Positions 45,201 through 54,841 of a stretch of DNA of 64,000 bases are shown here, piece by piece. The position numbers and the translations under genes were made by a program. The DNA is taken from assembly GCF_900103665.1 (NCBI RefSeq), contig NZ_FNGY01000014.1, forward strand, positions 124,001 to 188,000. Direction: 5' to 3'. The stretch's first letter is position 1, and every line of letters starts with the position of its first letter. Under the pieces are notes generated by a model. It was not told the origin of the DNA. It ran no database searches and saw only the letters and a program-made list of their open reading frames with translations. Source of the stretch: Pedobacter steynii (GTDB lineage: Bacteria > Bacteroidota > Bacteroidia > Sphingobacteriales > Sphingobacteriaceae).

Positions 45201-46360
45201 TTCCGGTAACTAAACCATTTCTTCCAAAAGCAGAAGACTTTAAACGCTATGTAGATACCATTTGGGAACGCCAATGGCTGACCAACAATGGTCCCCTCCT
45301 GAATGAACTGGAGCTGAAACTTCAGGAATATCTGGGCATCAAACACCTGTTATATGTATCCAATGGCACCATTGCCATTCAACTCGCCATCAAAGCACTC
45401 GGGATTCAGGGAGAGGTCATCACCACACCCTTCTCCTATGTAGCCACCACCAGCAGTATTGTGTGGGAAGGTTGTACCCCCGTATATGTAGACATTGATC
45501 CCGAAACTTTCAATATCGATCCTGCTAAAATTGAAGCCGCTATTACGCCCGAAACCACAGCTATCCTTGCCACGCATGTTTATGGAAACCCATGTGATAT
45601 TGATGCCATACAAGCCATTGCCGACAAGCATCAGCTGAAAGTGATCTATGATGCGGCCCATTGTTTCGGGACGACCTATAAAAACAAATCCGTATTTGCT
45701 TACGGCGACATCAGTACGGCCAGCTTTCATGCCACCAAGCTCTTCCATACCATTGAGGGCGGCGCTGTATTTACCAAAAGTCCTAAACTGCTGAAAATCA
45801 TGGCCGGCATGCGAAACTTCGGCCACAATGGCCCTGAATCCTTTTCCGGGCCAGGCATCAATGCTAAAAATTGTGAATTCCGTGCCGCAATGGGGCTTTG
45901 TAACCTGAAGCACATTGAAGAGATTCTGGAAACCCGGAGGAAGCTATCCTACCATTACTTCAAAAGGTTAAAAAATATCAAAGGAAAATTCCCTAAGCTC
46001 AATGCAGACATGGACTATAACTTTGCTTATTTCCCCGTTCTTTTTGACTCTGAGGTCCTCATGCAGCAATGCATGAAAAAGCTGGAAGGTGCAAAAATAT
46101 ACTGCCGGAGGTATTTCTATCCTTCCCTCTCCAGTTTGCATTATGTGAACCAAACTGCAATGCCAATCTGCGATGATGTCGTGAAGCGGATTCTTTGTCT
46201 GCCACTCTACCATACATTGACGACCGCAGATCTTGACCTCATCTGCAGGTTGATCATGAGGGTTCAGAACTACCAGGAACCCGTCCTGCTGAAGAGAAAA
46301 GAGATCAAAACCAATCCCGCCGACAATAACCTTCAAAGAATCAATGGTCATACTTTTTAA
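45197..46360 (+). CDS. DegT/DnrJ/EryC1/StrS family sugar aminotransferase
   Basis: A 387-residue PLP enzyme. The PLP lysine is Lys181 in SFHATKLFHTIEGG, and Asp152 in YDAAH contacts the pyridine nitrogen. The N-terminal WLTNNGPLLNELE and YVSNGTIAIQLA are typical. It is most like the FdtB/QdtB-type group that makes 3-amino-3,6-dideoxyhexoses, but the deoxysugar synthesis genes are not in the window. It probably supplies an amino sugar for the polymer. The start overlaps the flippase stop by four bases. Confidence 0.9.
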   Translation: MIPVTKPFLPKAEDFKRYVDTIWERQWLTNNGPLLNELELKLQEYLGIKHLLYVSNGTIAIQLAIKALGIQGEVITTPFSYVATTSSIVWEGCTPVYVDIDPETFNIDPAKIEAAITPETTAILATHVYGNPCDIDAIQAIADKHQLKVIYDAAHCFGTTYKNKSVFAYGDISTASFHATKLFHTIEGGAVFTKSPKLLKIMAGMRNFGHNGPESFSGPGINAKNCEFRAAMGLCNLKHIEEILETRRKLSYHYFKRLKNIKGKFPKLNADMDYNFAYFPVLFDSEVLMQQCMKKLEGAKIYCRRYFYPSLSSLHYVNQTAMPICDDVVKRILCLPLYHTLTTADLDLICRLIMRVQNYQEPVLLKRKEIKTNPADNNLQRINGHTF

Positions 46361-46372
46361 TCCGAACCTGAT

Positions 46373-47230
46373 ATGGAACCTCAGACAGACATCATGGTCA
46401 GCATTTGCTGTATCACCTATAACCATGAAAAATACATCGCCCAGACCATAGAAAGCTTTTTAATGCAGGACTGCAATTTCAAGTTTGAAATCATCATTGG
46501 CGAAGATCATTCTACCGACAACACCAAAAACATCCTGGAATATTACCAGCGGAAGCATCCCGGCCTCATCCATATGGTAACGTCCGACGGAAATGTAGGC
46601 TCTATAAAAAACCAGTTGCGAACGATGAATGTGGCCAGTGGAAAATACATTGCGATGTGTGATGGGGATGATTTCTGGACCGATGCCTTCAAACTGCAAA
46701 AGCAGGTCGATTTTCTGGAAAGCCATCCGGAATACATCATCTGCTGTCATTATACCCGGGTGATCAATGATTACGATCAGACGGTTTACCTGCACCCTAC
46801 TCCGGTGAGCATGGAATTCAGCTACGAAGACCTCTTGCTGGGCCGGAGAGATGAAACGAGGATCTGTTCTCTGATGGTTAGAAACAGCCGGGAAGTACGG
46901 GAAATCGGCTTAAAGAAATGGTATTACCAGACTTACGGTTCTGATACCCTGTTCAAACTACACGCCATCAGTACCGGGAAGAAGATTTATGTCATCCCTC
47001 AGGTCATGGCTTGTTACCGCCTCCATACCGGCGGAATCTGGAGCATGATCGACCCTAAAATCAGGAAATCAAGGATGGTCAGTGATTTCAACCTGATGAT
47101 CCGGAATTTCAAATGCTCTTCCCTTCAAAAGAGAGCGCTGCTGAAAATCTACCTGCGCCAGTATCTTCTTTTTGACCTCCGCTATTTCAAGTTTAACAAA
47201 GCCATTAAAACCATTACCGCATTATGGTAA
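46373..47230 (+). CDS. GT2 family glycosyltransferase
   Basis: A 285-residue GT-A fold enzyme. VSICCITYNHEKYIAQTIES starts the nucleotide-binding fold, EIIIGEDHSTDNT binds the nucleotide, and CDGDDFW (96-102) is the DxD-type metal site. It has no TM, so it acts on the cytoplasmic face to build the repeat unit. It overlaps the next gene by 7 bp. The sugar specificity cannot be predicted. Confidence 0.92.
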   Translation: MEPQTDIMVSICCITYNHEKYIAQTIESFLMQDCNFKFEIIIGEDHSTDNTKNILEYYQRKHPGLIHMVTSDGNVGSIKNQLRTMNVASGKYIAMCDGDDFWTDAFKLQKQVDFLESHPEYIICCHYTRVINDYDQTVYLHPTPVSMEFSYEDLLLGRRDETRICSLMVRNSREVREIGLKKWYYQTYGSDTLFKLHAISTGKKIYVIPQVMACYRLHTGGIWSMIDPKIRKSRMVSDFNLMIRNFKCSSLQKRALLKIYLRQYLLFDLRYFKFNKAIKTITALW

Positions 47231-48342
47231 CCGAATCTCCTGAAAAACTACTTTTTGCCATTAGCTCCCTTCATGGCGGTGGTGCGGAACGGGTCATTTC
47301 CAACCTCGCCAATTACTACGATGCGGCAGGATTTCAGGTGAGCATCGTTTGCCTGAATGCCTCCAAACCGGCCTATTTTTTGTCGGAGGGCATCCAGGTC
47401 ATTTCCCTGGTCAGCAGCACAAGAAGAACAGGTCTTTTCTTTCGGATCTGGTATGCCGGGCTCAGTTTTTCCCGGCTACGGCGCTTTTTAAAAAAGGAAA
47501 GACCGGCATGTGCCATCTCTTTTATGACTTCTGCCAACATCTGGACCGGGCTGACCTGCCTCTCCTTAAACATACCTTACCTTGTTTCTGAACGCATTAC
47601 TCCGGACTATACCCTGAACCGGTTTAACCCTTTATTAAAACGGCTTTCTTTCGCGGTTTACAAACGGGCAAAGGCAGTGGTGCTCCCCTCAAAAGGGATG
47701 ATTGAGGGATTCCGGAAGACCAGTCCCTTTAAAAAGCTTTGCAATTTCGAGGTGATCAACAACCCTATCAGCGAATTTCCCATCCCGACCAAGGAGCCTG
47801 TCTATCCGGGCAGGTTTATCCTTGCCGCCGGCAGGTTGAGTCCACAAAAAGGATTTGACCTGCTCATCGCGGCTTTCCGGAGGGTGGAAGAAAAAAACGT
47901 ACACCTTTTGATTTCCGGGGAAGGAGAACAACGGGCCCTGCTGGAAGAGCAAATCAGCGCACTCGGTTTAAGTGAGCGTGTAAAACTCATTGGCTTCCGG
48001 GAAAACATGCAGGACTATTACCGTCAGGCGGAACTGTTTGTCCTCTCTTCCAGGAATGAAGGCTATCCCAATGCCCTTCTGGAGGCCATGAGCATGGGCA
48101 CCGCCTGTATCGCCACGGATTGTGAATATGGCCCTTCAGACATTCTCGAAAGCGGAAAAAACGGACTTCTGATCAAAACAGGGAATATCTACCAGATGGC
48201 TACTGCCATAAAAATGGTCCTGGACGACCCGATCCTTAAAGCAAAGCTTGCCCTCAATGCCAAACGAATCAACGAAACCAACTCTCTCGCTAACACTTCA
48301 GCCAAATGGCTGGAACTGATCCGCAGGAGTACTAAAATCTAA
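47224..48342 (+). CDS. GT4 family glycosyltransferase
   Basis: A 372-residue GT-B enzyme. ISSLHGGGAERVISNLANYY near the N-terminus is the acceptor-side glycine-rich loop. RLSPQKGFDLLIAAF and the E-x7-E pair Glu279/Glu287 in NEGYPNALLEAM mark the GT4 donor site. It is a retaining enzyme using a nucleotide sugar. It overlaps the GT2 gene before it and lies 12 bp before the second aminotransferase. Confidence 0.93.
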   Translation: MVTESPEKLLFAISSLHGGGAERVISNLANYYDAAGFQVSIVCLNASKPAYFLSEGIQVISLVSSTRRTGLFFRIWYAGLSFSRLRRFLKKERPACAISFMTSANIWTGLTCLSLNIPYLVSERITPDYTLNRFNPLLKRLSFAVYKRAKAVVLPSKGMIEGFRKTSPFKKLCNFEVINNPISEFPIPTKEPVYPGRFILAAGRLSPQKGFDLLIAAFRRVEEKNVHLLISGEGEQRALLEEQISALGLSERVKLIGFRENMQDYYRQAELFVLSSRNEGYPNALLEAMSMGTACIATDCEYGPSDILESGKNGLLIKTGNIYQMATAIKMVLDDPILKAKLALNAKRINETNSLANTSAKWLELIRRSTKI

Positions 48343-48354
48343 ACCTATAAAGCT

Positions 48355-49593
48355 ATGAACATCTCATTCTCACCTCCGTTTATTGATCAAAATGTAATTG
48401 ATGAAGTGGTTGACACCCTGGAATCAAGATGGATTACCTCAGGTCCCAAAGTGAAAGCTCTTGAAGCAGAAATGATGGAACTGACCGGGTCTAAAGCCTC
48501 AGTATGCGTAAACTCCTGGACTTCAGGTGCCATTATGATGCTGAAATGGTTTGGCATTAAAGCCGGAGATGAGGTCATTATACCCGCCTATTCGTATTGC
48601 GCCACTGCCTTATGCGTATTACATTGTGGTGCAAAACCAGTGATGGTCGACATTTCCGACGACCTGACCATCGATCCGGCCGAGATCAGGAAAGCCATCA
48701 ATCACCAAACAAAAGCCATCATTACTGTAGATATTGCAGGATTGCCCTGCGACTATCAGGCCATCAATACCCTCCTCAAACAGCCAGAGATTCAGGAACA
48801 ATTTATCCCCGCCTCAGAAAAACAACGTGCTTTAGGAAGGATTTTACTCCTCGCAGATGCCGCCCACTCTATCGGTGCCCGCTATGGCGGTAAATCTGCC
48901 GCATTGGCCAGCGACATTACCATCTATTCCTTCCATGCCGTGAAGAACATCACCACTGCTGAGGGTGGTTGTATTTGTCTGAACCTGCCGGAACAGTTTA
49001 ACCACGAAGCGGAATACGGCTTTTTAAAAGTCTTTGCCCTGAATGGACAAAATAAAGATGCCTACGCGAAATCCAGGGGGGCCAACTGGAAATACGACAT
49101 CCTTTACCAGGGTTTAAAAATCAATATGCCAGACATTTGTGCCGCTATAGGCCTGGCACAGATCAGGCAATACAAAGACCTGCTTTTGCCTTCAAGAAAG
49201 CACATTGCGTTAAAGTATTGTCACCATTTCAATGCCTACAGCTGGTTTACCGCCCCTGCCTTAAAAGACAATTCCAGGGAATCTTCCTACCATATTTTCC
49301 CTTTGAGAATAAAAGGCATTTCCGAAGAACAGAGAGATCAGATTATTGACCAGCTCGTTGGGCTCGGAATTGTGGTCAATGTACATTTCATCCCTATGCC
49401 TATGCTCAGTTATTTTAAAGAGACCGGATATCGGATGGAAGACTATCCCAACAGCTATAAACAATACGCCTGTGAGATCTCCCTGCCCATCTATCCGCAA
49501 CTGAGCATTGAGGAGGTCGATTACATCATCGAATCTGTGATCAGTACGGTACAGCTTCATCTCGGCATTTCTCCTTTGAAAACAACCGCTTAA
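48355..49593 (+). CDS. DegT/DnrJ/EryC1/StrS family sugar aminotransferase
   Basis: A 412-residue PLP enzyme with Lys197 in SFHAVKNITTAEGG and Asp168 in LADAAHSIGARYGG. The N-terminus (ISFSPPFIDQNVIDEVVDTL, then SRWITSGPKVKALE) is of the type that aminates UDP-4-keto-sugars (PglE/ArnB-like). It is distinct from the enzyme at 45197, so two different amino sugars may be made. An insert of about 30 residues (KQPEIQEQFIPASEKQRALG) is longer than in most relatives. Confidence 0.92.
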   Translation: MNISFSPPFIDQNVIDEVVDTLESRWITSGPKVKALEAEMMELTGSKASVCVNSWTSGAIMMLKWFGIKAGDEVIIPAYSYCATALCVLHCGAKPVMVDISDDLTIDPAEIRKAINHQTKAIITVDIAGLPCDYQAINTLLKQPEIQEQFIPASEKQRALGRILLLADAAHSIGARYGGKSAALASDITIYSFHAVKNITTAEGGCICLNLPEQFNHEAEYGFLKVFALNGQNKDAYAKSRGANWKYDILYQGLKINMPDICAAIGLAQIRQYKDLLLPSRKHIALKYCHHFNAYSWFTAPALKDNSRESSYHIFPLRIKGISEEQRDQIIDQLVGLGIVVNVHFIPMPMLSYFKETGYRMEDYPNSYKQYACEISLPIYPQLSIEEVDYIIESVISTVQLHLGISPLKTTA

Positions 49594-49604
49594 ACCGATG
49601 GCAT

Positions 49605-50207
49605 ATGGACCCTAAACGAATTTTCGACCTGTTGCTTTCACTATGCGCGCTGATCCTCCTGACCCCTCTGTTTATCCTCATCTCCGTTTGTGTAAAACTC
49701 GATTCTAAAGGCCCTGTTTTTTACCGTCAGACCCGTGTGGGCAGGAAAAAGGTCTGCTTTCAGCTCATCAAGTTCCGAACGATGTGTGGTGGTGCAGACC
49801 GGCAAGGTTTACTCACTGTTGGTGATCATGACCGCCGCATTACCAGGGCCGGATACTGGCTGAGGAAGTATAAGATAGACGAGCTTCCGCAGCTGCTGAA
49901 CATCCTCAGGGGCGAGATGAGCTTTGTCGGCCCCAGACCGGAAGTCAGCAAGTACGTTGCCCTATACAACCCTGCACAACAGCGCGTACTCAGCGTAAGG
50001 CCGGGAATTACAGACTGGGCCTCCATTGAATACATTGATGAAAGTGAGCTGCTGGCCAGGGCCAGTGATCCTGAACATTTTTACCGGACTGATATTATAC
50101 CAAAGAAACTACAGCAAGGACTGAAATACATCGACCATAAGAGCCTCTGGACTGACCTCCACATCATGCTCATGACCTTGAAATGCATTGTCCTGAAACA
50201 CCATTAA
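49605..50207 (+). CDS. Initiating sugar-phosphate transferase (PglC-like polyprenyl-phosphate glycosyl-1-phosphate transferase)
   Basis: A 200-residue monotopic transferase. It has a re-entrant hydrophobic helix (about 5-30, RIFDLLLSLCALILLTPLF), the family blocks VFYRQTRVGRKK and IKFRTM, the catalytic Asp-Glu pair in KIDELPQLLN, and GPRPEVSKY. It moves a sugar-1-phosphate from a UDP sugar to undecaprenyl phosphate, the first step of repeat-unit assembly. The short form, without the N-terminal TMs of WbaP, is PglC-like. It directly follows an aminotransferase, consistent with an amino-sugar first residue (inference). Confidence 0.93.
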   Translation: MDPKRIFDLLLSLCALILLTPLFILISVCVKLDSKGPVFYRQTRVGRKKVCFQLIKFRTMCGGADRQGLLTVGDHDRRITRAGYWLRKYKIDELPQLLNILRGEMSFVGPRPEVSKYVALYNPAQQRVLSVRPGITDWASIEYIDESELLARASDPEHFYRTDIIPKKLQQGLKYIDHKSLWTDLHIMLMTLKCIVLKHH

Positions 50208-50227
50208 ATCTCCCATCCCCCTCCATC

Positions 50228-51310
50228 ATGAAAACACTAAAAATCCTGGACTGGCCTTCCCAAAGGTTTTTTTCAGAAACACATCCTTTCCATAAATGGC
50301 GACGGGAGCTGAGAGAAAGCGGGATACAACTTGAATTTTATACCGATCATACCAGCAGTAAGCTCAGGAATGCAGATTTCCTGCTCATCCATTCCAGGTA
50401 CTTTATCAATGGCTGGCAGGACATCTATAAGCGGAGTCCTGAAAATGAATACGAATTGCTCTTATTTCTATCAGGATTAAAGAAAACGGTGGGCAAGCTC
50501 ATCTGGTTTGATGCTGCCGATTCCAGCGGTTCCAGCGACTTCCCCATCATCGACTTTGTAGATATTTTCCTGAAGAAACAAATGCTGAAAGACAAGCGCT
50601 ATTACACCGAAAAGGACACAGAGAACGACCTCCGCATCTGGCTAAACAACAGAAAGTTAAAAACTGAAATCACCGAATTTAAGCCCTGTCCGAAAGACCA
50701 GCTGCACAAAGTAAAACTCGGCTGGAATATCGGCCTGAACGACTACCGTTATTTCGGTTACAAAATGGGAAGGCTGAGCAATTACCTCAGTTATTACCTC
50801 TATCCGACCAGGTTTAGCAAAGTAGAAAAGGAACGGCCTTTTGACCTGACCTTCAGGGGAAGTATCCATCGTGGCAAGGACCTTAAAAATACAGTTTCCT
50901 ATCAGCGGAACACCATTCTTCACCTCTTTGACAACCTGAATATGAACATCGCCAGTGGCCCCAATGTCTCTAAATTCCGCTACTGGCGGGAAATGAGAAA
51001 GACAAAGCTCAGCATCAGTCCTTTCGGCTGGGGAGAGATTTGTTACCGGGATTTTGAGACCTTTATTGCAGGTGCGATCCTGATTAAACCTTCGATGGAA
51101 CACCTGGACACCTATCCCCAGCTATTTATCCCGCAGGAAACCTATATCCCCCTTCGCTGGGATATGGAAGACCTGGAAGAAACGCTGGATTTCGTGACCG
51201 CTCAGTACCCGTATTACAAACAAATCGCAGAAAACGGACAGGAACGTTACCGGAGCGCGATCAACGATGGCGACAGCTTTATCCAGTCTATCCTGCAAAT
51301 ACTCAATTAA
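50228..51310 (+). CDS. Glycosyltransferase-like protein (exostosin-like C-terminal region)
   Basis: A 360-residue protein. I use the ATG at 50228 (MKTLKILDWPSQRFF); the open frame begins 15 codons earlier but overlaps the previous gene with a poor sequence. The C-terminal half has SISPFGWGEICYRDFETFIA, then GAILIKPSMEHLDTYP, which resembles the donor-binding end of exostosin-like and related GT-B enzymes. No GT4 E-x7-E motif is seen. It probably adds one residue to the repeat unit. Assignment is by partial motif and context. Confidence 0.65.
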   Translation: MKTLKILDWPSQRFFSETHPFHKWRRELRESGIQLEFYTDHTSSKLRNADFLLIHSRYFINGWQDIYKRSPENEYELLLFLSGLKKTVGKLIWFDAADSSGSSDFPIIDFVDIFLKKQMLKDKRYYTEKDTENDLRIWLNNRKLKTEITEFKPCPKDQLHKVKLGWNIGLNDYRYFGYKMGRLSNYLSYYLYPTRFSKVEKERPFDLTFRGSIHRGKDLKNTVSYQRNTILHLFDNLNMNIASGPNVSKFRYWREMRKTKLSISPFGWGEICYRDFETFIAGAILIKPSMEHLDTYPQLFIPQETYIPLRWDMEDLEETLDFVTAQYPYYKQIAENGQERYRSAINDGDSFIQSILQILN

Positions 51311-51316
51311 GGAAAC

Positions 51317-52576
51317 ATGAAATATCTGATCTTTTTATTTGTTGCACTTTACCTCTATTCTGTTTCCTACGGCATTTTCTTAACGGAAATGATCAGGATC
51401 CCTGCGCCGCTATTGTTTTGTTTGCCGCTGATCACCTTGTTTAAAGAAGACCGGATCAGCTTCCTCTATGGCCCGGAACTCCTGGTCATCTGGACTGGCA
51501 GTTTCTTATACGATGTGGTTGGCTTATCAGATCACAAAGTATTCCTTTCCAATGCCATTAACATCAGCATGTGCGCGCTTTATTTCAACTATTTTTCGGG
51601 TACAAACAGAAAACGTTTTAAGGTATCCATCTATGTATTTTATGGCCTGTTGCTCTTTTCAGCATTGGTACTCGTGCTCAACCCTTTCTATCCTGAAAAG
51701 ATCAATTCGCTCCGCTCTTTGCTCATGGGCGAACAGGTGATACAGAGTCCTTCCGGCATTGCGGTTTACCAGTTTAACTTCGGTTATCAGCTCGCAGCGC
51801 TTGTTCCTTTTCTTTTCATTTACAGTTACGTCTATAAAAAGCATTTTGTGGTCAAGGCCGCTATTTTGCTCAGCTGTCTTATTTTTATTTACCTCGGTAT
51901 GCAGCGTTCGGTATTTATCGGCTTTTTATGCGCTTCATTTCTATTTTTATGGGCTTATTACAGGTATAAGGCCGTACTTATTGTCGTCCTAGCCGTTGCT
52001 GCCGGCGCGATCCTCTACACCTTTGTCCTCAAAGAAAATTTCGACAGCTACAACAACATTCTCAGCAAAAACGAACAGAGTTCTTCGGAGTACGACCGAA
52101 CCACCCTTACTGCCGAAAACCTAAGGATCTGTGCAGAATACCCCTATGGATTAATCTTTTACGGAAAAACCTGGGGAGATGTCATTTACCGGAACCAGGT
52201 GTTTTCTTCCGGAATTACTTCCCATAATGCCTACCTCATGTTCCTCACTTACCTCGGCCCGATACTCGGCATTGCACTCCTCATCGCCCTGTATTACAAG
52301 GTCCTCCGCATCGCGATCAGGGCATTGCGGGAGGTCCGGAAAAAAGAAAATGCAATGATGGTTTGTCTCTGCGGGGCTTTCCTTGCCGTTTCCATCAATT
52401 CATTGTCCCACAACTCCTGGCTGCTCAGTGCAAACGGGCCTACCTTTTTCCTCTACTTCGCGATTCTCCACCTTCATTTTCTAAACGGCAGAGCAGCTCC
52501 CGTATTGGAAGAAGAATTTGCAGCAGCGCAACAAACAGCATACACAGGTCGCTACATCGCGCTCCAACACCTATAA
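51317..52576 (+). CDS. Wzy-like O-antigen/exopolysaccharide polymerase
   Basis: A 419-residue membrane protein with about 11 TM segments and a large periplasmic loop (about 250-300, containing NEQSSSEYDRTTLTAENLRI) followed by SHNAYLMFLTYLGP, the O-antigen ligase/polymerase-like motif. It would join flipped repeat units end to end. Wzy proteins have low sequence identity, so the call rests on topology, the SHN motif and its place beside wzx and glycosyltransferase genes. Confidence 0.85.
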   Translation: MKYLIFLFVALYLYSVSYGIFLTEMIRIPAPLLFCLPLITLFKEDRISFLYGPELLVIWTGSFLYDVVGLSDHKVFLSNAINISMCALYFNYFSGTNRKRFKVSIYVFYGLLLFSALVLVLNPFYPEKINSLRSLLMGEQVIQSPSGIAVYQFNFGYQLAALVPFLFIYSYVYKKHFVVKAAILLSCLIFIYLGMQRSVFIGFLCASFLFLWAYYRYKAVLIVVLAVAAGAILYTFVLKENFDSYNNILSKNEQSSSEYDRTTLTAENLRICAEYPYGLIFYGKTWGDVIYRNQVFSSGITSHNAYLMFLTYLGPILGIALLIALYYKVLRIAIRALREVRKKENAMMVCLCGAFLAVSINSLSHNSWLLSANGPTFFLYFAILHLHFLNGRAAPVLEEEFAAAQQTAYTGRYIALQHL

Positions 52577-52579
52577 AAA

Positions 52580-53734
52580 ATGGCATCAAAAATTAAAGTA
52601 ATGCACCTGATTGGTTCTTTAACCAAGGGTGGCGCGGAGCGCTTTGTAGTTGACCTCTGTAACGAACTCGCGAAGGACGAGCGGTATGAAGTATCGCTCC
52701 TCTCTCTTCGCGGCAATGACCTGGAAAGGGGTTTCAGAAAAGAAATCCAGGACAAGGTCAGGTATATTTCCTTTGGGAAAGGCCCCGGCATCAATTTCCT
52801 CGTGATGTTCCGGCTTACCGCCTGGCTGGAAACAGAAAATCCGGATTTCGTGCATAGCCATTTAAACGGGTTTGAATACCTGGCTTTGTATTTTTTACGC
52901 AGTTCCCGGACCCGTTTCTTTCATACCCTGCACAACATTGCCACAAAAGAATGTCCCAGTTACTTTGCCAGGATTTTCCGGAAGACCTGTTACAAAAAGA
53001 ACAAAGTACAGGCCATTACCATATCTGAAGATGTAAAACAGACCTTTCAGGAATGTTATGGCCTTGGTAACGACATTTTAATTCCCAACGGTCGTCCGGA
53101 TTTGGTTCAAACACCCGCCTATAAGGAAGTATTTAAAGAACACCGTTTAGGCTCCGACACTTTCCTGCTCGTCCACGTTGCCAGGATTACCGCACAGAAG
53201 AATCAGGAATTACTGATCGAAGCAGTTCAGCAATTCAATAGCACTGAAACGAAGAAATGCAGTCTTCTGCTCATTGGGGAGGCCAAAAATGAGTCTTTGC
53301 ACCAGAAGCTACAGCGGATGGCATCCGGAGATCCGCACATCCGCTTTCTGGGCGGCAAATACAATGTGGTCGACTATCTATCCCTGGCAGATGCTTTTTG
53401 TCTGTCCAGCTTTTACGAAGGAATGCCAATTTCCATTATTGAGGCATTTTCTGTCGGCTGTATTCCCATATGTACCCCCGTTAGCGGCATCAAGAACATG
53501 ATCAGGCATGGTCATAACGGTTTTCTGAGTAAGGATAAAAGCGTAAACAGCTATTGCGATGCGATTAAAGAAGCCTTATACCATCCCCATAAAGAAATGA
53601 TCCGCTATAAAGGTAAACAGAGCTTCCTCTCGAACTACCACATTTCTATTACTGCCAGAAACTACAACAGGGCCTACCAGCAGCAAACCCCTGAACTACA
53701 AGCCTTCCATCATTTACCTACCCCTTCTTTTTAA
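52580..53734 (+). CDS. GT4 family glycosyltransferase
   Basis: A 384-residue GT-B enzyme. VMHLIGSLTKGGAERFVVDL is the N-terminal glycine-rich block; VARITAQKNQELLIEA and the E-x7-E pair Glu280/Glu288 in YEGMPISIIEAF form the donor site. It lies 3 bp after the polymerase gene and 9 bp before another GT4 gene. Its specificity is unknown. Confidence 0.93.
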   Translation: MASKIKVMHLIGSLTKGGAERFVVDLCNELAKDERYEVSLLSLRGNDLERGFRKEIQDKVRYISFGKGPGINFLVMFRLTAWLETENPDFVHSHLNGFEYLALYFLRSSRTRFFHTLHNIATKECPSYFARIFRKTCYKKNKVQAITISEDVKQTFQECYGLGNDILIPNGRPDLVQTPAYKEVFKEHRLGSDTFLLVHVARITAQKNQELLIEAVQQFNSTETKKCSLLLIGEAKNESLHQKLQRMASGDPHIRFLGGKYNVVDYLSLADAFCLSSFYEGMPISIIEAFSVGCIPICTPVSGIKNMIRHGHNGFLSKDKSVNSYCDAIKEALYHPHKEMIRYKGKQSFLSNYHISITARNYNRAYQQQTPELQAFHHLPTPSF

Positions 53735-53743
53735 AGCATTTAT

Positions 53744-54820
53744 ATGAACACAGAGAACAGTCCTAAGAAGCGAGTGCTCTTCATCAGTCCTTCTTTGAGT
53801 AAAGGAGGTGCAGAGACACAATTGCTAAAAATAGCTCAATTCCTGAATGCCCATGATTTTGAAGTGATGATCATTTCATTAAAGCCGATTAATGAGTTCG
53901 AGACGGACTTTTCTAAAATGGGCATCAGGATCGCCTATTTAAAAAGCTGGTTTGGCCGGCCGGCACACAACTGGATGCAGTTAAAAAAGCTCATCAGGGA
54001 TTTCCGGCCCGAGCATGTCGTCGCCTTTATGTTCATCGCCATTTTATTTGCGAGGATGCTAAAGATGAGTTTGGACTTCAAGTTAATTTCTTCGATCAGG
54101 ACCTCTGTGATCCACAGGAAATGGTACCTCCCCTATAAGTTATCCATAGGCATGGACGATGCCCTCGTTTTTAACTCAAAGGCTTCGAAAGACAACTTTG
54201 AGCGCTTAAAGCTCGCCAAAAAAGGTGGTTTGGTGATCCATAATGCCATTTCTATTCCTGATTTAAGTCGTATTAATTGTCGGCCAAGAGCGGTCTTTAC
54301 CTGGGTCTGTCTGGCACATTTCAGGTGGAACAAAGACTACGTCACGCTTTTTGAAGCGATTGCCCTGCTTAAACCCGGAGCATTCCGGCTGGAGATTATC
54401 GGTGAATTAAACGAAGAAACCTGGCCACACCGCATGATCCTTGACCTGGGCATTCAGAACTACGTACGGATTCTGGGTTTCAGGCAAAACACCTCTGAAT
54501 ACTTAAAGGCGGCCGATGCTTTTGTGCTTTCCTCTCATTATGAGGGCATGCCGAACGCCATTCTCGAAGCGATGGCACATGGGAAACCGGTTGTCGTGAC
54601 TGCGATCGACTGCAATAAAGAATTCATTGAAGCCGCAAACTGCGGGATGCTTTCTGAGCCCTTAAATGCCCAGAGCCTTGCCGGTCAAATGAAAAAGATG
54701 ATGGACATGAGCCCAACAGGGCGATATGTGCTCGGGCAAAACGGGAAAAAATATATTGAAACACATTTCAGTGAGCAACAGATCTTAAATCAATGGATGG
54801 AACTGATTGTCAATACATAG
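53744..54820 (+). CDS. GT4 family glycosyltransferase
   Basis: A 358-residue GT-B enzyme with the N-terminal FISPSLSKGGAETQLLKIAQ, and the donor site Glu267/Glu275 in YEGMPNAILEAM. It has the same layout as the enzyme before it but is not a close duplicate. It ends 21 bp before the amidotransferase gene. Confidence 0.92.
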   Translation: MNTENSPKKRVLFISPSLSKGGAETQLLKIAQFLNAHDFEVMIISLKPINEFETDFSKMGIRIAYLKSWFGRPAHNWMQLKKLIRDFRPEHVVAFMFIAILFARMLKMSLDFKLISSIRTSVIHRKWYLPYKLSIGMDDALVFNSKASKDNFERLKLAKKGGLVIHNAISIPDLSRINCRPRAVFTWVCLAHFRWNKDYVTLFEAIALLKPGAFRLEIIGELNEETWPHRMILDLGIQNYVRILGFRQNTSEYLKAADAFVLSSHYEGMPNAILEAMAHGKPVVVTAIDCNKEFIEAANCGMLSEPLNAQSLAGQMKKMMDMSPTGRYVLGQNGKKYIETHFSEQQILNQWMELIVNT

Positions 54821-54841
54821 CATAAAAAACAAAAAGAAATT